Part shown: piece by piece, positions 1 to 5,403 of the stretch | Numbering within the stretch: position 1 is the stretch's first letter | Layout of the letters: each line of letters starts with the position of its first letter | Source: JBOFDK01 sp051650305 | GTDB taxonomy: Bacteria > Bacillota > Clostridia > Lachnospirales > Cellulosilyticaceae | DNA: 5,914 bases | NCBI GenBank assembly: GCA_051650305.1 | Contig: JBOFIT010000057.1 | Coordinates: 1-5,914, forward strand | Direction: 5' to 3' | The notes under the pieces: generated by a model | The model's input: the letters and a program-made list of their open reading frames with translations, nothing else | Told to the model about the DNA's origin: nothing | Databases searched by the model: none | Position numbers and translations under genes: made by a program

Positions 1-150
1 CTAGAAGATCATGTGCGTATAGCCACCCGTATCATCGAAGAAGGACAGTCCATATCTTGCCTTATGTATATTGATTACAAGCAAGATGAAGCTTTTCTAC
101 ATGCATTAAATGAACTTAAGACAAGAACCCCAAAGGGTGCTAACCATTAG
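1..150 (+). CDS. C-terminal end of an unidentified protein (partial, 5' end outside window)
   Basis: Reading frame 1 is open from the first base and stops at TAG 148-150, giving the last 49 residues of a protein (LEDHVRIATR... to ...TPKGANH). The stretch looks like a compact alpha/beta end: a helix (about residues 3-15), a hydrophobic strand (about 18-25, SISCLMYI) and a second helix (about 28-40, QDEAFLHALNELK). I do not recognise the family; an ACT-like or other small regulatory domain end is possible but unsupported. The last nine codons (from about 124) form the left arm of the terminator hairpin, and the stop codon lies in its loop, so the final residues TRTPKGANH may reflect terminator constraint rather than protein function. 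The gene is convergent with the Crp/Fnr gene. No start or upstream context is visible. Confidence 0.7.
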   Translation, partial: LEDHVRIATRIIEEGQSISCLMYIDYKQDEAFLHALNELKTRTPKGANH

Positions 151-176
151 ACAGAACGTTAGCACCCTTTGGGGTT
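126..176. terminator. Bidirectional hairpin terminator overlapping the ends of two convergent genes
   Basis: Two perfect 19-base complementary arms, AACCCCAAAGGGTGCTAAC at 126-144 and its reverse complement at 158-176, enclose a 13-base loop. On the plus strand the stem is followed by TTTAGTATTG; on the minus strand by TTCTTGTCTTAAG. Both T-rich tails are short but the stem is long and GC-rich for this genome. The left arm is coding sequence of the upstream gene, whose stop is in the loop. The right arm touches the stop codon of the regulator gene (176-178), so one element serves both transcripts. Confidence 0.85.
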
Positions 177-853
177 TAGTATTGTACGGTTTTTATATTT
201 TGGGCGTAGAGCTTAAGATTCTCTAGGTCGGTAAGGATAATGGAACGACCGTGCTTAGCGATGATGCCTTCATCCTTAAAATGAGCAATGATACGTGCTA
301 CTGTGATATGATGAATACCTAAGTATTTTGAGAGCTCGATGTAACTAAAGGATTTATGAAGTATGTAATGACTTCCTTTTAATTCAGAAAGAGACAGGAG
401 TGTCGAGGCGATTTTTGAGGAAGCAGTAGCTTCTGTTATAAGATAAGAATGCTTCAAAAGATCGCGAGAGGTATTGACCACATTAGAAAGGACAACGTTA
501 ATAAGGTGTGGATGCTTTTGGATCACCTCGAAAAAAGTCTCTTGTGTCAGGCGATAAACAGTACAAGAACTTTTTGCCACTAATAAAAAGAAAGATTCAT
601 CAGAGATATCTGTATGATGAGAAGCATTGATAAAAGCAGGAATACATCCGATGATATTAGGGGGCTTTAAATAGTAGTAAATATGCTCTTTGCCACAATC
701 TTTTAAACTGGTAAGGGCACATAGCCCCTCAGCTAAGCAGTAAACATAGGTTTGGTTTTCATAGACATCATAAAAAACATGACCTTTAGGGAAGGTCAGA
801 AGCGTACCGTACTGACAAAGTTGTTCAAAATCTGATGAATGATGTTGTATCAT
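176..853 (-). CDS. Crp/Fnr-family transcriptional regulator
   Basis: 225-residue protein, a normal length for the Crp/Fnr family. Residues about 10-125 fit the cyclic-nucleotide-binding-type beta-barrel sensor, about 126-150 the dimerisation helix, and about 165-217 the winged helix-turn-helix (SYIELSKYLGI, recognition helix about 181-194, then GIIAKHGRSIILTD as the wing). Aligned by eye with E. coli FNR, the specificity Glu209 corresponds to I183, Ser212 to A186 and Arg213 to R187, so a standard FNR box is not expected. The Arg-Ser pair used by Crp for cAMP is not apparent, and there is no N-terminal FNR-type iron-sulfur cysteine cluster, although six cysteines (C13, C39, C45, C53, C70, C97) lie in the sensor half. 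AAGGAG (860-865) lies six bases before the ATG. It is transcribed divergently from the permease-assT operon, so it is the likely local regulator. The effector is unknown; an aromatic ligand, as for CprK, is inference. Confidence 0.9.
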   Translation of the reverse strand: MIQHHSSDFEQLCQYGTLLTFPKGHVFYDVYENQTYVYCLAEGLCALTSLKDCGKEHIYYYLKPPNIIGCIPAFINASHHTDISDESFFLLVAKSSCTVYRLTQETFFEVIQKHPHLINVVLSNVVNTSRDLLKHSYLITEATASSKIASTLLSLSELKGSHYILHKSFSYIELSKYLGIHHITVARIIAHFKDEGIIAKHGRSIILTDLENLKLYAQNIKTVQY

Positions 854-870
854 AGTGTGCTCCTTAGAAA

Positions 871-888
871 GTGTAAATAAATTAACAA
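871..888. promoter_or_regulatory. Rex-box-like inverted repeat in the regulator leader
   Basis: GTGTAAA-TAAA-TTAACAA matches the known Rex operator TTGTTAA-N4-TTAACAA at 12 of 14 defined bases, with one perfect half-site. It lies 18 bases upstream of the regulator ATG, just before its ribosome binding site. A Rex repressor (NADH/NAD+ sensing) bound here would block transcription of the regulator. An overlapping reading, TTAAC-AAGT-GATAA (882-895), would instead be a weak autoregulatory Crp/Fnr-type site. Confidence 0.35.
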
Positions 889-948
889 GTGATAAACCTA
901 GCGTATAAAAAGAAAATACACAAACAAGTATACCAACTACACAAAAAA

Positions 949-970
949 TATAGTATTAGCTAATATTATA
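949..970. repeat. 22-base near-perfect palindrome, possible operator
   Basis: The sequence is symmetric about 959/960 with ten of eleven base pairs matching; the core TATTAGCTAATA (954-965) is perfect. The length equals a Crp/Fnr dimer footprint, but the half-site is neither TGTGA (Crp) nor TTGAT (Fnr). A perfect 12-base palindrome (TACATTAATGTA, 972-983) lies immediately after it, with centres 18 bases apart. In DNA this AT-rich some symmetry is expected by chance, so the operator role is tentative. It sits about 110 bases upstream of the predicted operon start. Confidence 0.35.
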
Positions 971-1020
971 CTACATTAATGTATAAAAAAATACATAAAA
1001 AATAAAATAATATTTAATTA

Positions 1021-1034
1021 TTAACGGAGACTAA
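1021..1034 (+). promoter_or_regulatory. Dehalobox-like (CprK-type) activator site
   Basis: TTAAC-GGAG-ACTAA matches the CprK dehalobox consensus TTAAT-N4-ATTAA at eight of ten defined bases. Its centre (1027/1028) is about 42 bases upstream of the predicted transcription start near 1070, the usual place for a class II Crp/Fnr activator. It is nested within a wider perfect 7-base inverted repeat, TTATTAA (1018-1024) and TTAATAA (1037-1043). The neighbouring Crp/Fnr protein is the natural candidate to bind it. Confidence 0.4.
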
Positions 1035-1063
1035 TCTTAATAAGAGGCAAAGTGTGATATTAT
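1035..1063 (+). promoter_or_regulatory. Predicted promoter of the permease-assT operon (extended -10, weak -35)
   Basis: TGATATTAT at 1055-1063 is an extended -10 (TGn followed by TATTAT, five of six bases). Seventeen bases upstream the -35 position reads TCTTAA (1035-1040), a poor match, which fits dependence on an activator. Transcription would start near 1070 and leave a 5' leader of about 20 bases holding the AGGGGG ribosome binding site (1078-1083), seven bases before the ATG at 1091. Confidence 0.4.
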
Positions 1064-1071
1064 TTTAACAA
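1054..1071. promoter_or_regulatory. Second Rex-like site overlapping the operon -10
   Basis: GTGATAT-TATT-TTAACAA has one perfect Rex half-site and a degraded second half (four of seven). It shares the pattern AAAGTGT-N7/9-TTAACAAGT with the site in the regulator leader (868-890 against 1049-1073), so the two leaders carry the same bipartite element in the same orientation. Binding here would cover the -10 element. Confidence 0.25.
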
Positions 1072-1090
1072 GTAGAGAGGGGGAAAGCAT

Positions 1091-2584
1091 ATGGCAAATG
1101 AAGCCGTTGCAGCAGTACAAAACACAACGATTAATGTAAAGAAAAAGGTGGATAGAAACTACTGGATTCACTGTACAATTGGTCTCTTACTCATGTTTGG
1201 GATAGGTTATTTACAACCGATAGACCCTATCACACCACTTGGTATGAAAATTGCAGGTATCTTCTTAGGAATGATCTACTTATGGACTACTGTGGATACA
1301 GTATGGCCAAGCTTATTTGGCATTATCGCTATCGCATCAACAGGCTTTATCACTATGGGACAAGCGTATGCACAGTCTTTTGGAAGCAGTCAGGTGGTGC
1401 TCCTTATAAGTATCCTAGCACTTGTAGGTGCTATCAATGAAAATGATCTTTGCAAATACATAGGAAGATGGTTTGTAACACGTAAGATTATCAATGGACG
1501 CCCTTGGGTATTTACTTTTATGATCTTTGCAGGTGTTTACTTACTTACAATCTTAACCTCAGCAGATACCGCAATCTTTTTATTCTGGCCAATCTTATAC
1601 GGATTGTTTAAAGACATTGGGTACAAATCAGGGGACAAATATGCAACCTTAATGGTTATAGGTGTCGTACTTGTGGCACTCTTTGGCTATGCGGCCATGC
1701 CATTTAGAGGTATCGTACTTCTCATGCTTGAGAATTTCAGAGATATATCAGGCATAGCAATCGATCCAATAGCATACCTCGGTGTTTCAGTAACAGTAGG
1801 GACTGTACTTATTATAGGTCTTGTGTTTGTGATGAAATACATTTATAGACCAGATGTAACCATACTAAAGGCAGTACGCACAGAGCATTTTGAGAAAGAA
1901 AAATTACCACCAATGAACGCAGCACAAAAAACGCTTATGGGTGCACTTGTGGTCTTCATGGCAGGGATGTTCTTACCAAGTCTCTTACCAGATGGATTAA
2001 AAATTAAAGCATTCCTTACGATGCTTGGATCATCAGGATTTGCAATGCTTCTCGTAGCAGTACTATGTGTTATCAAGATAGATGGCAAGCAGCTTCTACC
2101 ATTAGGTAAAATACTTAATAAAGTGATGAACTGGCCAATGATTTGTATTATAAGTGCAGCGCTTGTCATTGGATCAGCATTGACACACCCAGATACAGGG
2201 ATTCGTACATTCTTAAGCAATATCTTCTCAGGCGTTGTAGAAGGCAAGAGTCCAATCATGATTATGATTATTTTCGTTACCATCGCACTTATTGCCACAA
2301 ACTTTAGTAATAACCTCGTAATAGGTATGATCGTCTTAACAATCGTGACAACACTTGCAGAAACCATGGGATTCAATCCAGTACCCGTAGCAATGCTTGT
2401 TATCTTCGCAGTACATATTGCAAGTATTACACCAGCGGCATGTCCCTATGCAGCGATTCTTCACTCAAACAAAGAGTGGGTACAAACAAAAGAAGTCTAT
2501 AAATACACAATCGGAATGTCTGCGTATGTGCTTATCGTATTGATTGCAGTAGGTGTACCATTAGCGACATTCATTATTAAATAA
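1091..2584 (+). CDS. DASS/SLC13-type anion permease, probable partner of AssT
   Basis: 497-residue integral membrane protein with about a dozen hydrophobic segments (first about 27-46, last about 471-495) and a charged cytoplasmic-type loop near 250-280. The two-fold repeat expected of SLC13/DASS carriers is visible through two signature stretches: TSADTAIFLFWP (156-167) in the first half and TNFSNNLVIG (403-412) in the second. These correspond to the SNT substrate/sodium motifs of VcINDY-type carriers, here changed to S-A-D-T and S-N-N. A conserved segment SITPAACPYAAILHSN (445-460) follows. The family moves dicarboxylates, sulfate or related anions, usually with sodium. The ATG has an AGGGGG ribosome binding site. 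The gene is followed after 30 bases by assT with no terminator between, so the two are very likely co-transcribed and the permease probably handles an aryl sulfate or its product. The exact substrate and direction are inference. Confidence 0.88.
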   Translation: MANEAVAAVQNTTINVKKKVDRNYWIHCTIGLLLMFGIGYLQPIDPITPLGMKIAGIFLGMIYLWTTVDTVWPSLFGIIAIASTGFITMGQAYAQSFGSSQVVLLISILALVGAINENDLCKYIGRWFVTRKIINGRPWVFTFMIFAGVYLLTILTSADTAIFLFWPILYGLFKDIGYKSGDKYATLMVIGVVLVALFGYAAMPFRGIVLLMLENFRDISGIAIDPIAYLGVSVTVGTVLIIGLVFVMKYIYRPDVTILKAVRTEHFEKEKLPPMNAAQKTLMGALVVFMAGMFLPSLLPDGLKIKAFLTMLGSSGFAMLLVAVLCVIKIDGKQLLPLGKILNKVMNWPMICIISAALVIGSALTHPDTGIRTFLSNIFSGVVEGKSPIMIMIIFVTIALIATNFSNNLVIGMIVLTIVTTLAETMGFNPVPVAMLVIFAVHIASITPAACPYAAILHSNKEWVQTKEVYKYTIGMSAYVLIVLIAVGVPLATFIIK

Positions 2585-2601
2585 AAATTTCATTTAAAAA
2601 T

Positions 2602-2606
2602 AGGAG
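2602..2606 (+). promoter_or_regulatory. Ribosome binding site that sets the assT start
   Basis: AGGAG lies eight bases before ATG 2615. A longer reading from GTG 2606 would begin on the last base of this site and have no ribosome binding site of its own, so ATG 2615 is preferred and shortens the protein by three residues. Confidence 0.85.
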
Positions 2607-2614
2607 TGATTGAC

Positions 2615-4486
2615 ATGGCAGTAGCATTAAAAAAAGTAGCCCATCTTATTGATGAGCAATATACAAATGAACAAGAGATGCTAAGCATCTATAAAGAAGG
2701 TAATTATACATACAACAACCCTTATGTTGTACTGAATCCATATAAAGTAGTACCATTAGCAGCAGTTGCGATGTTTGATACAGAAGAAGAAGTAGCTGTA
2801 ACAGTAACTGTTAAAGGTAAGGAAGAAGCAGGAGATATAAGCCATACATACAAGGCAGCAAAAGAGCATGTACTTCCAGTACTAGGCCTTTATGGCGACT
2901 ACAACAATACAGTAGTACTTAGCTTATCAAATGGCCTTAGCCATACATTCAATATTCAAACAGCACCACTTTGCGAGAAAGCAATGGTGCCAACAAAAAT
3001 CGAGACAACTAAAGCTTATATGGAAGATAACTTAATGTTTATCAGTCCAACAGGTAAAGCGTACTGTGCAGCCTATGACTATGAAGGAGAGTGCCGCTGG
3101 TACTTAGCAGATACCTTTGTCTTTGATATCAAGCGCATCAAAAATGGTCATTTCCTTATCGGCTCACAGCGTTTCCTAGAGAAGCCATATACAACAACAG
3201 GTGTTGTAGAAATGGATATGGTAGGAAAAATGTACAAAGAATACCGCCTTCCAGGTGGCTACCACCACGATCAGTTAGAGATGGAAGATGGCAATATCAT
3301 GATTCTTACACAAGATTTTGAGCGTGGTACCATCGAAGACCTTTGTGTACTTGTAGACCGCAACACAGGGGAGATTATCAAGAAGTGGGATATGCAAAAA
3401 GTATTACCACAAGAAATAGGTAAGTCAGGCAGTTGGACACAGCATGACTGGTTCCACAACAACGCAGTATGGTATGACAAAAAGACACATTCACTTTCAT
3501 TCTCAGGCAGACACCAAGACATTATTATCAATATCGATTATGAGACATCAGAGCTTAACTGGATTCTTGGTAACCCAGATGGATGGCCACAAGAAATGGT
3601 AGACAAATACTTCTTCACACCAGTAGGCGATGGGGAGTTTGATTGGCAATATGAGCAACACGCATGCCTAATCACACCAGAAGGTGATGTGATGTGCTTT
3701 GATAATGGTCAATACCGTGCAAAACGTAAAGAAGACTACATCAAAAATGGAGAAAACTTCTCTCGTGGTGTACGCTACAAAATCGATACAGAAAACATGA
3801 CAATCGAGCAAGTATGGCAGTACGGTAAAGAGCGCGGTGGCGAATTCTTCTCACCTTATATCTGTAATGTAGAGTACTATGCAGACGGTCATTACCTTGT
3901 ACACTCAGGTGGTATCGTAATGGAAGACGGGCAGCCTACAGAAAACCTGATGCTCAGTGCTGTATCAAACAGTCCAAGCACCACACGTAACTCAATTACA
4001 GTAGAAGTACTTAATGATGAAGTGATGTTCGAAATGCAAGTACCATGTAATTACTACCGTGCAGAGAAAATGCCACTTTACCACGAGGGTGCAAATCTTG
4101 AACTTGGTAAAGGAGAAATCCTTGGTACACTAGGGGTATCTGAAGAATTCTTAACAGAAGTGCCAGGCCTTACAGATGAAGGGAATATGGTGCCAGAAGC
4201 GTATAAAGCACACTTTACAGAAGAAATCGACCGTATCGTTTTCAATGCAGAGTTCCAAAAAGGCCAGCTTGTCATGCTCCTTCTTGAAGGGGAAGAGAAG
4301 ACTTACCGTTACTATGTACCAACTACAGAAAAAACGTTCACAGCTATCTGTGTAGCAAGCTTCCAACAAGATATGAAGCGTACTATTATGATGAATGTGA
4401 TGAAAGAAGGTATTAAAGGTACATTCAATATCGCAGTTGTCATTGATGATGAGAAATTCCAGACAGGTATTACTGTTACACTATAA
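2615..4486 (+). CDS. assT: Aryl-sulfate sulfotransferase (AssT), predicted cytosolic
   Basis: 623-residue protein of the arylsulfotransferase family, which transfers a sulfuryl group from a phenolic sulfate to another phenol through a sulfo-histidine, without PAPS. An N-terminal beta-rich domain (about 25-125) precedes a beta-propeller-like catalytic domain (about 130-490). Motifs expected of the active site are present: GGYHHDQLEMEDGN (214-227), QHDWFHNNAVWYD (276-288), FSGRHQD (296-302) and EQHACLITPEGDVMCFDNG (347-365). By family comparison H218, H281, R299 and H349 would match E. coli AssT H252, H356, R374 and H436, with H349 the sulfated nucleophile. About 130 residues follow the core. 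No signal peptide or membrane anchor is seen at the N-terminus, and nine cysteines are scattered along the chain, so it is probably cytosolic, unlike periplasmic E. coli AssT. It is second in an operon with the permease. Codons are strongly A-ending (GCA, GTA, ACA, CCA), suggesting high expression. Confidence 0.93.
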   Translation: MAVALKKVAHLIDEQYTNEQEMLSIYKEGNYTYNNPYVVLNPYKVVPLAAVAMFDTEEEVAVTVTVKGKEEAGDISHTYKAAKEHVLPVLGLYGDYNNTVVLSLSNGLSHTFNIQTAPLCEKAMVPTKIETTKAYMEDNLMFISPTGKAYCAAYDYEGECRWYLADTFVFDIKRIKNGHFLIGSQRFLEKPYTTTGVVEMDMVGKMYKEYRLPGGYHHDQLEMEDGNIMILTQDFERGTIEDLCVLVDRNTGEIIKKWDMQKVLPQEIGKSGSWTQHDWFHNNAVWYDKKTHSLSFSGRHQDIIINIDYETSELNWILGNPDGWPQEMVDKYFFTPVGDGEFDWQYEQHACLITPEGDVMCFDNGQYRAKRKEDYIKNGENFSRGVRYKIDTENMTIEQVWQYGKERGGEFFSPYICNVEYYADGHYLVHSGGIVMEDGQPTENLMLSAVSNSPSTTRNSITVEVLNDEVMFEMQVPCNYYRAEKMPLYHEGANLELGKGEILGTLGVSEEFLTEVPGLTDEGNMVPEAYKAHFTEEIDRIVFNAEFQKGQLVMLLLEGEEKTYRYYVPTTEKTFTAICVASFQQDMKRTIMMNVMKEGIKGTFNIAVVIDDEKFQTGITVTL

Positions 4487-4495
4487 AGATACAGT

Positions 4496-4529
4496 AAAAG
4501 AGGTCTAGCACATGTGCTAGACCTCTTTT
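4496..4529. terminator. Perfect palindromic bidirectional terminator after assT
   Basis: Thirty-four bases form a perfect palindrome centred at 4512/4513. Each arm begins AAAAGAGGTCTAGCAC, and the right arm ends in TTTT on either strand. It starts ten bases after the assT stop and ends seven bases before the stop codon of the convergent repeat-protein gene (4537-4539), so it can end both transcripts. Confidence 0.92.
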
Positions 4530-4536
4530 GGTAGTA

Positions 4537-5259
4537 TTATTTAGATGAGCGGGTGTTTGACTTGCCGCTAAATTTACCAGCAGACTTGCCGTTAGGCTTA
4601 CCAGCAGGTTTCCCAGTAGGTCTGCCAGAAGGTTTACCGGTAGATTTACCTGTAGGTTTGCCAGTGAATTTGCCAGTAGATCTATCAGAGGATCTATCAG
4701 AGGATCTATCAGAGAATCTATCAGAAGATCTATCTGAAGAACGATCAGAAGGTTTACCAGCAGGCTTACGATCAAAGTTACTCTTAGGTTTGAAAGTAGA
4801 TTTGCCGAATTTCTTTTCTGGGCCATCGGTAGGCTCTGACTTGGTCTTAAAGCTACTAGAAGGCTTAGTCGAGTAAGCTCTAGAATCCTTAGGTGCTTTA
4901 GAGCCTGCTTTCGCATCATCACTTTTGTTATATTTCTTACGAAGATGTGCCAGTTGTTTCTCTACTTCGACGCGTTTAAAGCGGCGGTCAATGACACGTA
5001 CCATGATGCCTGTTTCTTTGAGGAAAGCATCGTAGAGACGCTTACAATCATTGATTTCATCTGTCATATCTTTATCTTTAGAAGCTTTACGCTCGTCACG
5101 GTTTTTGATGAATTGACGTGCAGCTTCATCTGTTTCAAAAATACGATTGTTTGGGATGGTCTGGCCTTTTTCAGTCTTGCCGATACGTACCCAAGAATAA
5201 TTTTCAAGTTTTTCACTTACTTCACATTTTAATACTTTTTCGCCTATTACACAGTACAT
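4537..5259 (-). CDS. Basic protein with a tandem tetrapeptide-repeat C-terminus, function unknown
   Basis: 240 residues, family not recognised. Residues 1-112 look folded: beta strands with an N-terminal MYCVIGEKVLKCEV, then a segment RIGKTEKGQTIPNNRIFETD (25-44), then charged helices (about 44-85 and 95-112, RVEVEKQLAHLRKKY). Residues 113-166 are a Lys/Ser/Pro-rich linker. Residues 167-234 are 17 tetrapeptides in one register: AGKP, six SDRS/SDRF, then ten xGKx units such as TGKP, TGKS, AGKF. The tail is disordered-looking, strongly basic in the GK part and mixed-charge in the SDR part, which would suit binding to RNA, DNA or another acidic partner; that is inference. ATG 5257-5259 has AAGGAG (5269-5274) nine bases upstream. 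No signal peptide is present, so it is probably cytoplasmic. The gene is convergent with assT and divergent from the membrane-protein gene, so it appears monocistronic and unrelated to the sulfotransferase operon. Confidence 0.85.
   Translation of the reverse strand: MYCVIGEKVLKCEVSEKLENYSWVRIGKTEKGQTIPNNRIFETDEAARQFIKNRDERKASKDKDMTDEINDCKRLYDAFLKETGIMVRVIDRRFKRVEVEKQLAHLRKKYNKSDDAKAGSKAPKDSRAYSTKPSSSFKTKSEPTDGPEKKFGKSTFKPKSNFDRKPAGKPSDRSSDRSSDRFSDRSSDRSSDRSTGKFTGKPTGKSTGKPSGRPTGKPAGKPNGKSAGKFSGKSNTRSSK
4562..4765 (-). repeat. 17 tandem 12-base coding repeats
   Basis: The stretch divides exactly into seventeen 12-base units. Ten degenerate units on the plus strand resemble TTGCCAGTAGGT (4562-4681). 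Six near-identical units resemble CTATCAGAGGAT (4682-4753), two of them fully identical. One more unit of the first kind follows (4754-4765). Unit length is a multiple of three, so gain or loss of units keeps the frame. The period also keeps other frames open, which explains the long spurious reading frames here. Confidence 0.95.
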
Positions 5260-5322
5260 AGCTATTCACTCCTTAATGGTATACCTTATTGTATAGGATA
5301 ATGCCATAGAATACTAGGATTA

Positions 5323-5351
5323 TTTTCATTTTAAGAGCCGCATGGTATAAT
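5323..5351 (+). promoter_or_regulatory. Sigma-A-type promoter with extended -10 for the membrane-protein gene
   Basis: TATAAT at 5346-5351 is a perfect -10 and is preceded by TGG, giving an extended -10. TTTTCA at 5323-5328 matches four of six -35 bases with the ideal 17-base spacer. Transcription would start near 5358, about 46 bases before the GTG start. Confidence 0.65.
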
Positions 5352-5390
5352 AAAATTTCAAGATAAGAACACTGTAAGGACAAAAGAAAT

Positions 5391-5397
5391 AGGGGGG
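5391..5397 (+). promoter_or_regulatory. G-rich ribosome binding site for the GTG-started membrane protein
   Basis: AGGGGGG lies six bases upstream of GTG 5404 and decides that start over the in-frame ATG at 5428. The permease gene has a similar AGGGGG signal. Confidence 0.6.
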
Positions 5398-5403
5398 CAC
5401 CAA

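Larger units (their letters stand above)
854..1090. promoter_or_regulatory. Divergent regulatory region between regulator and permease-assT operon
   Basis: This 237-base gap is very AT-rich and contains no credible gene. It holds the ribosome binding sites of both divergent genes, a predicted operon promoter and several palindromic or repeated elements listed separately. These are a Rex-like box (871-888), a 22-base palindrome with one mismatched pair (949-970), a 12-base perfect palindrome TACATTAATGTA (972-983), an 11-base palindrome TTAATTATTAA (1014-1024), a dehalobox-like site (1021-1034) and a second Rex-like half-site pair (1054-1071). AACAAGT occurs three times in the same orientation (884-890, 923-929, 1067-1073). 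I found no convincing -35/-10 pair for the regulator gene itself. Confidence 0.7.
5260..5403. promoter_or_regulatory. Divergent intergenic region between repeat-protein and membrane-protein genes
   Basis: This 144-base gap holds the ribosome binding site of the minus-strand gene (5269-5274), a small perfect palindrome GGTATACC (5278-5285), and the promoter and ribosome binding site of the plus-strand membrane-protein gene. I see no clear -35/-10 pair for the minus-strand gene. Confidence 0.6.

Noticed and set aside
1053..1070. E. coli-type Crp site starting TGTGA
   Set aside because: Only one half matches; there is no TCACA at the required spacing, and the neighbouring regulator lacks visible cAMP-binding residues.
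1843..2376. Open frame of 177 codons on the minus strand
   Set aside because: It lies entirely inside the permease gene, is antisense to hydrophobic codons, and has no ribosome binding site or recognisable protein features.
2606..2614. GTG 2606 as the assT start
   Set aside because: It begins on the last base of the AGGAG site; ATG 2615 has correct spacing.
2615..2690. Signal peptide at the AssT N-terminus
   Set aside because: The first 25 residues are charged and have no hydrophobic core of adequate length; the hydrophobic patch near residues 45-53 is too short and too far in.
3271..4369. Three minus-strand open frames (3271-3531, 4078-4275, 4151-4369)
   Set aside because: All are antisense to the well-supported assT gene, short and without family features.
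4682..4753. Possible CRISPR-like short repeat array
   Set aside because: The units are contiguous with no spacers, 12 bases long and in frame with a coding tetrapeptide repeat.
4476..4922. Minus-strand frame with Leu/Ile/Asp repeats and plus-strand frame 4553-4876 with Leu/Pro/Gly repeats
   Set aside because: Both are other-frame readings of the 12-base repeats. The 4537-5259 minus frame has a good ribosome binding site and a normal folded N-terminus, so it is the real gene.
4945..5232. Plus-strand open frame of 95 codons
   Set aside because: It is antisense to the N-terminal half of the repeat-protein gene and lacks a ribosome binding site.
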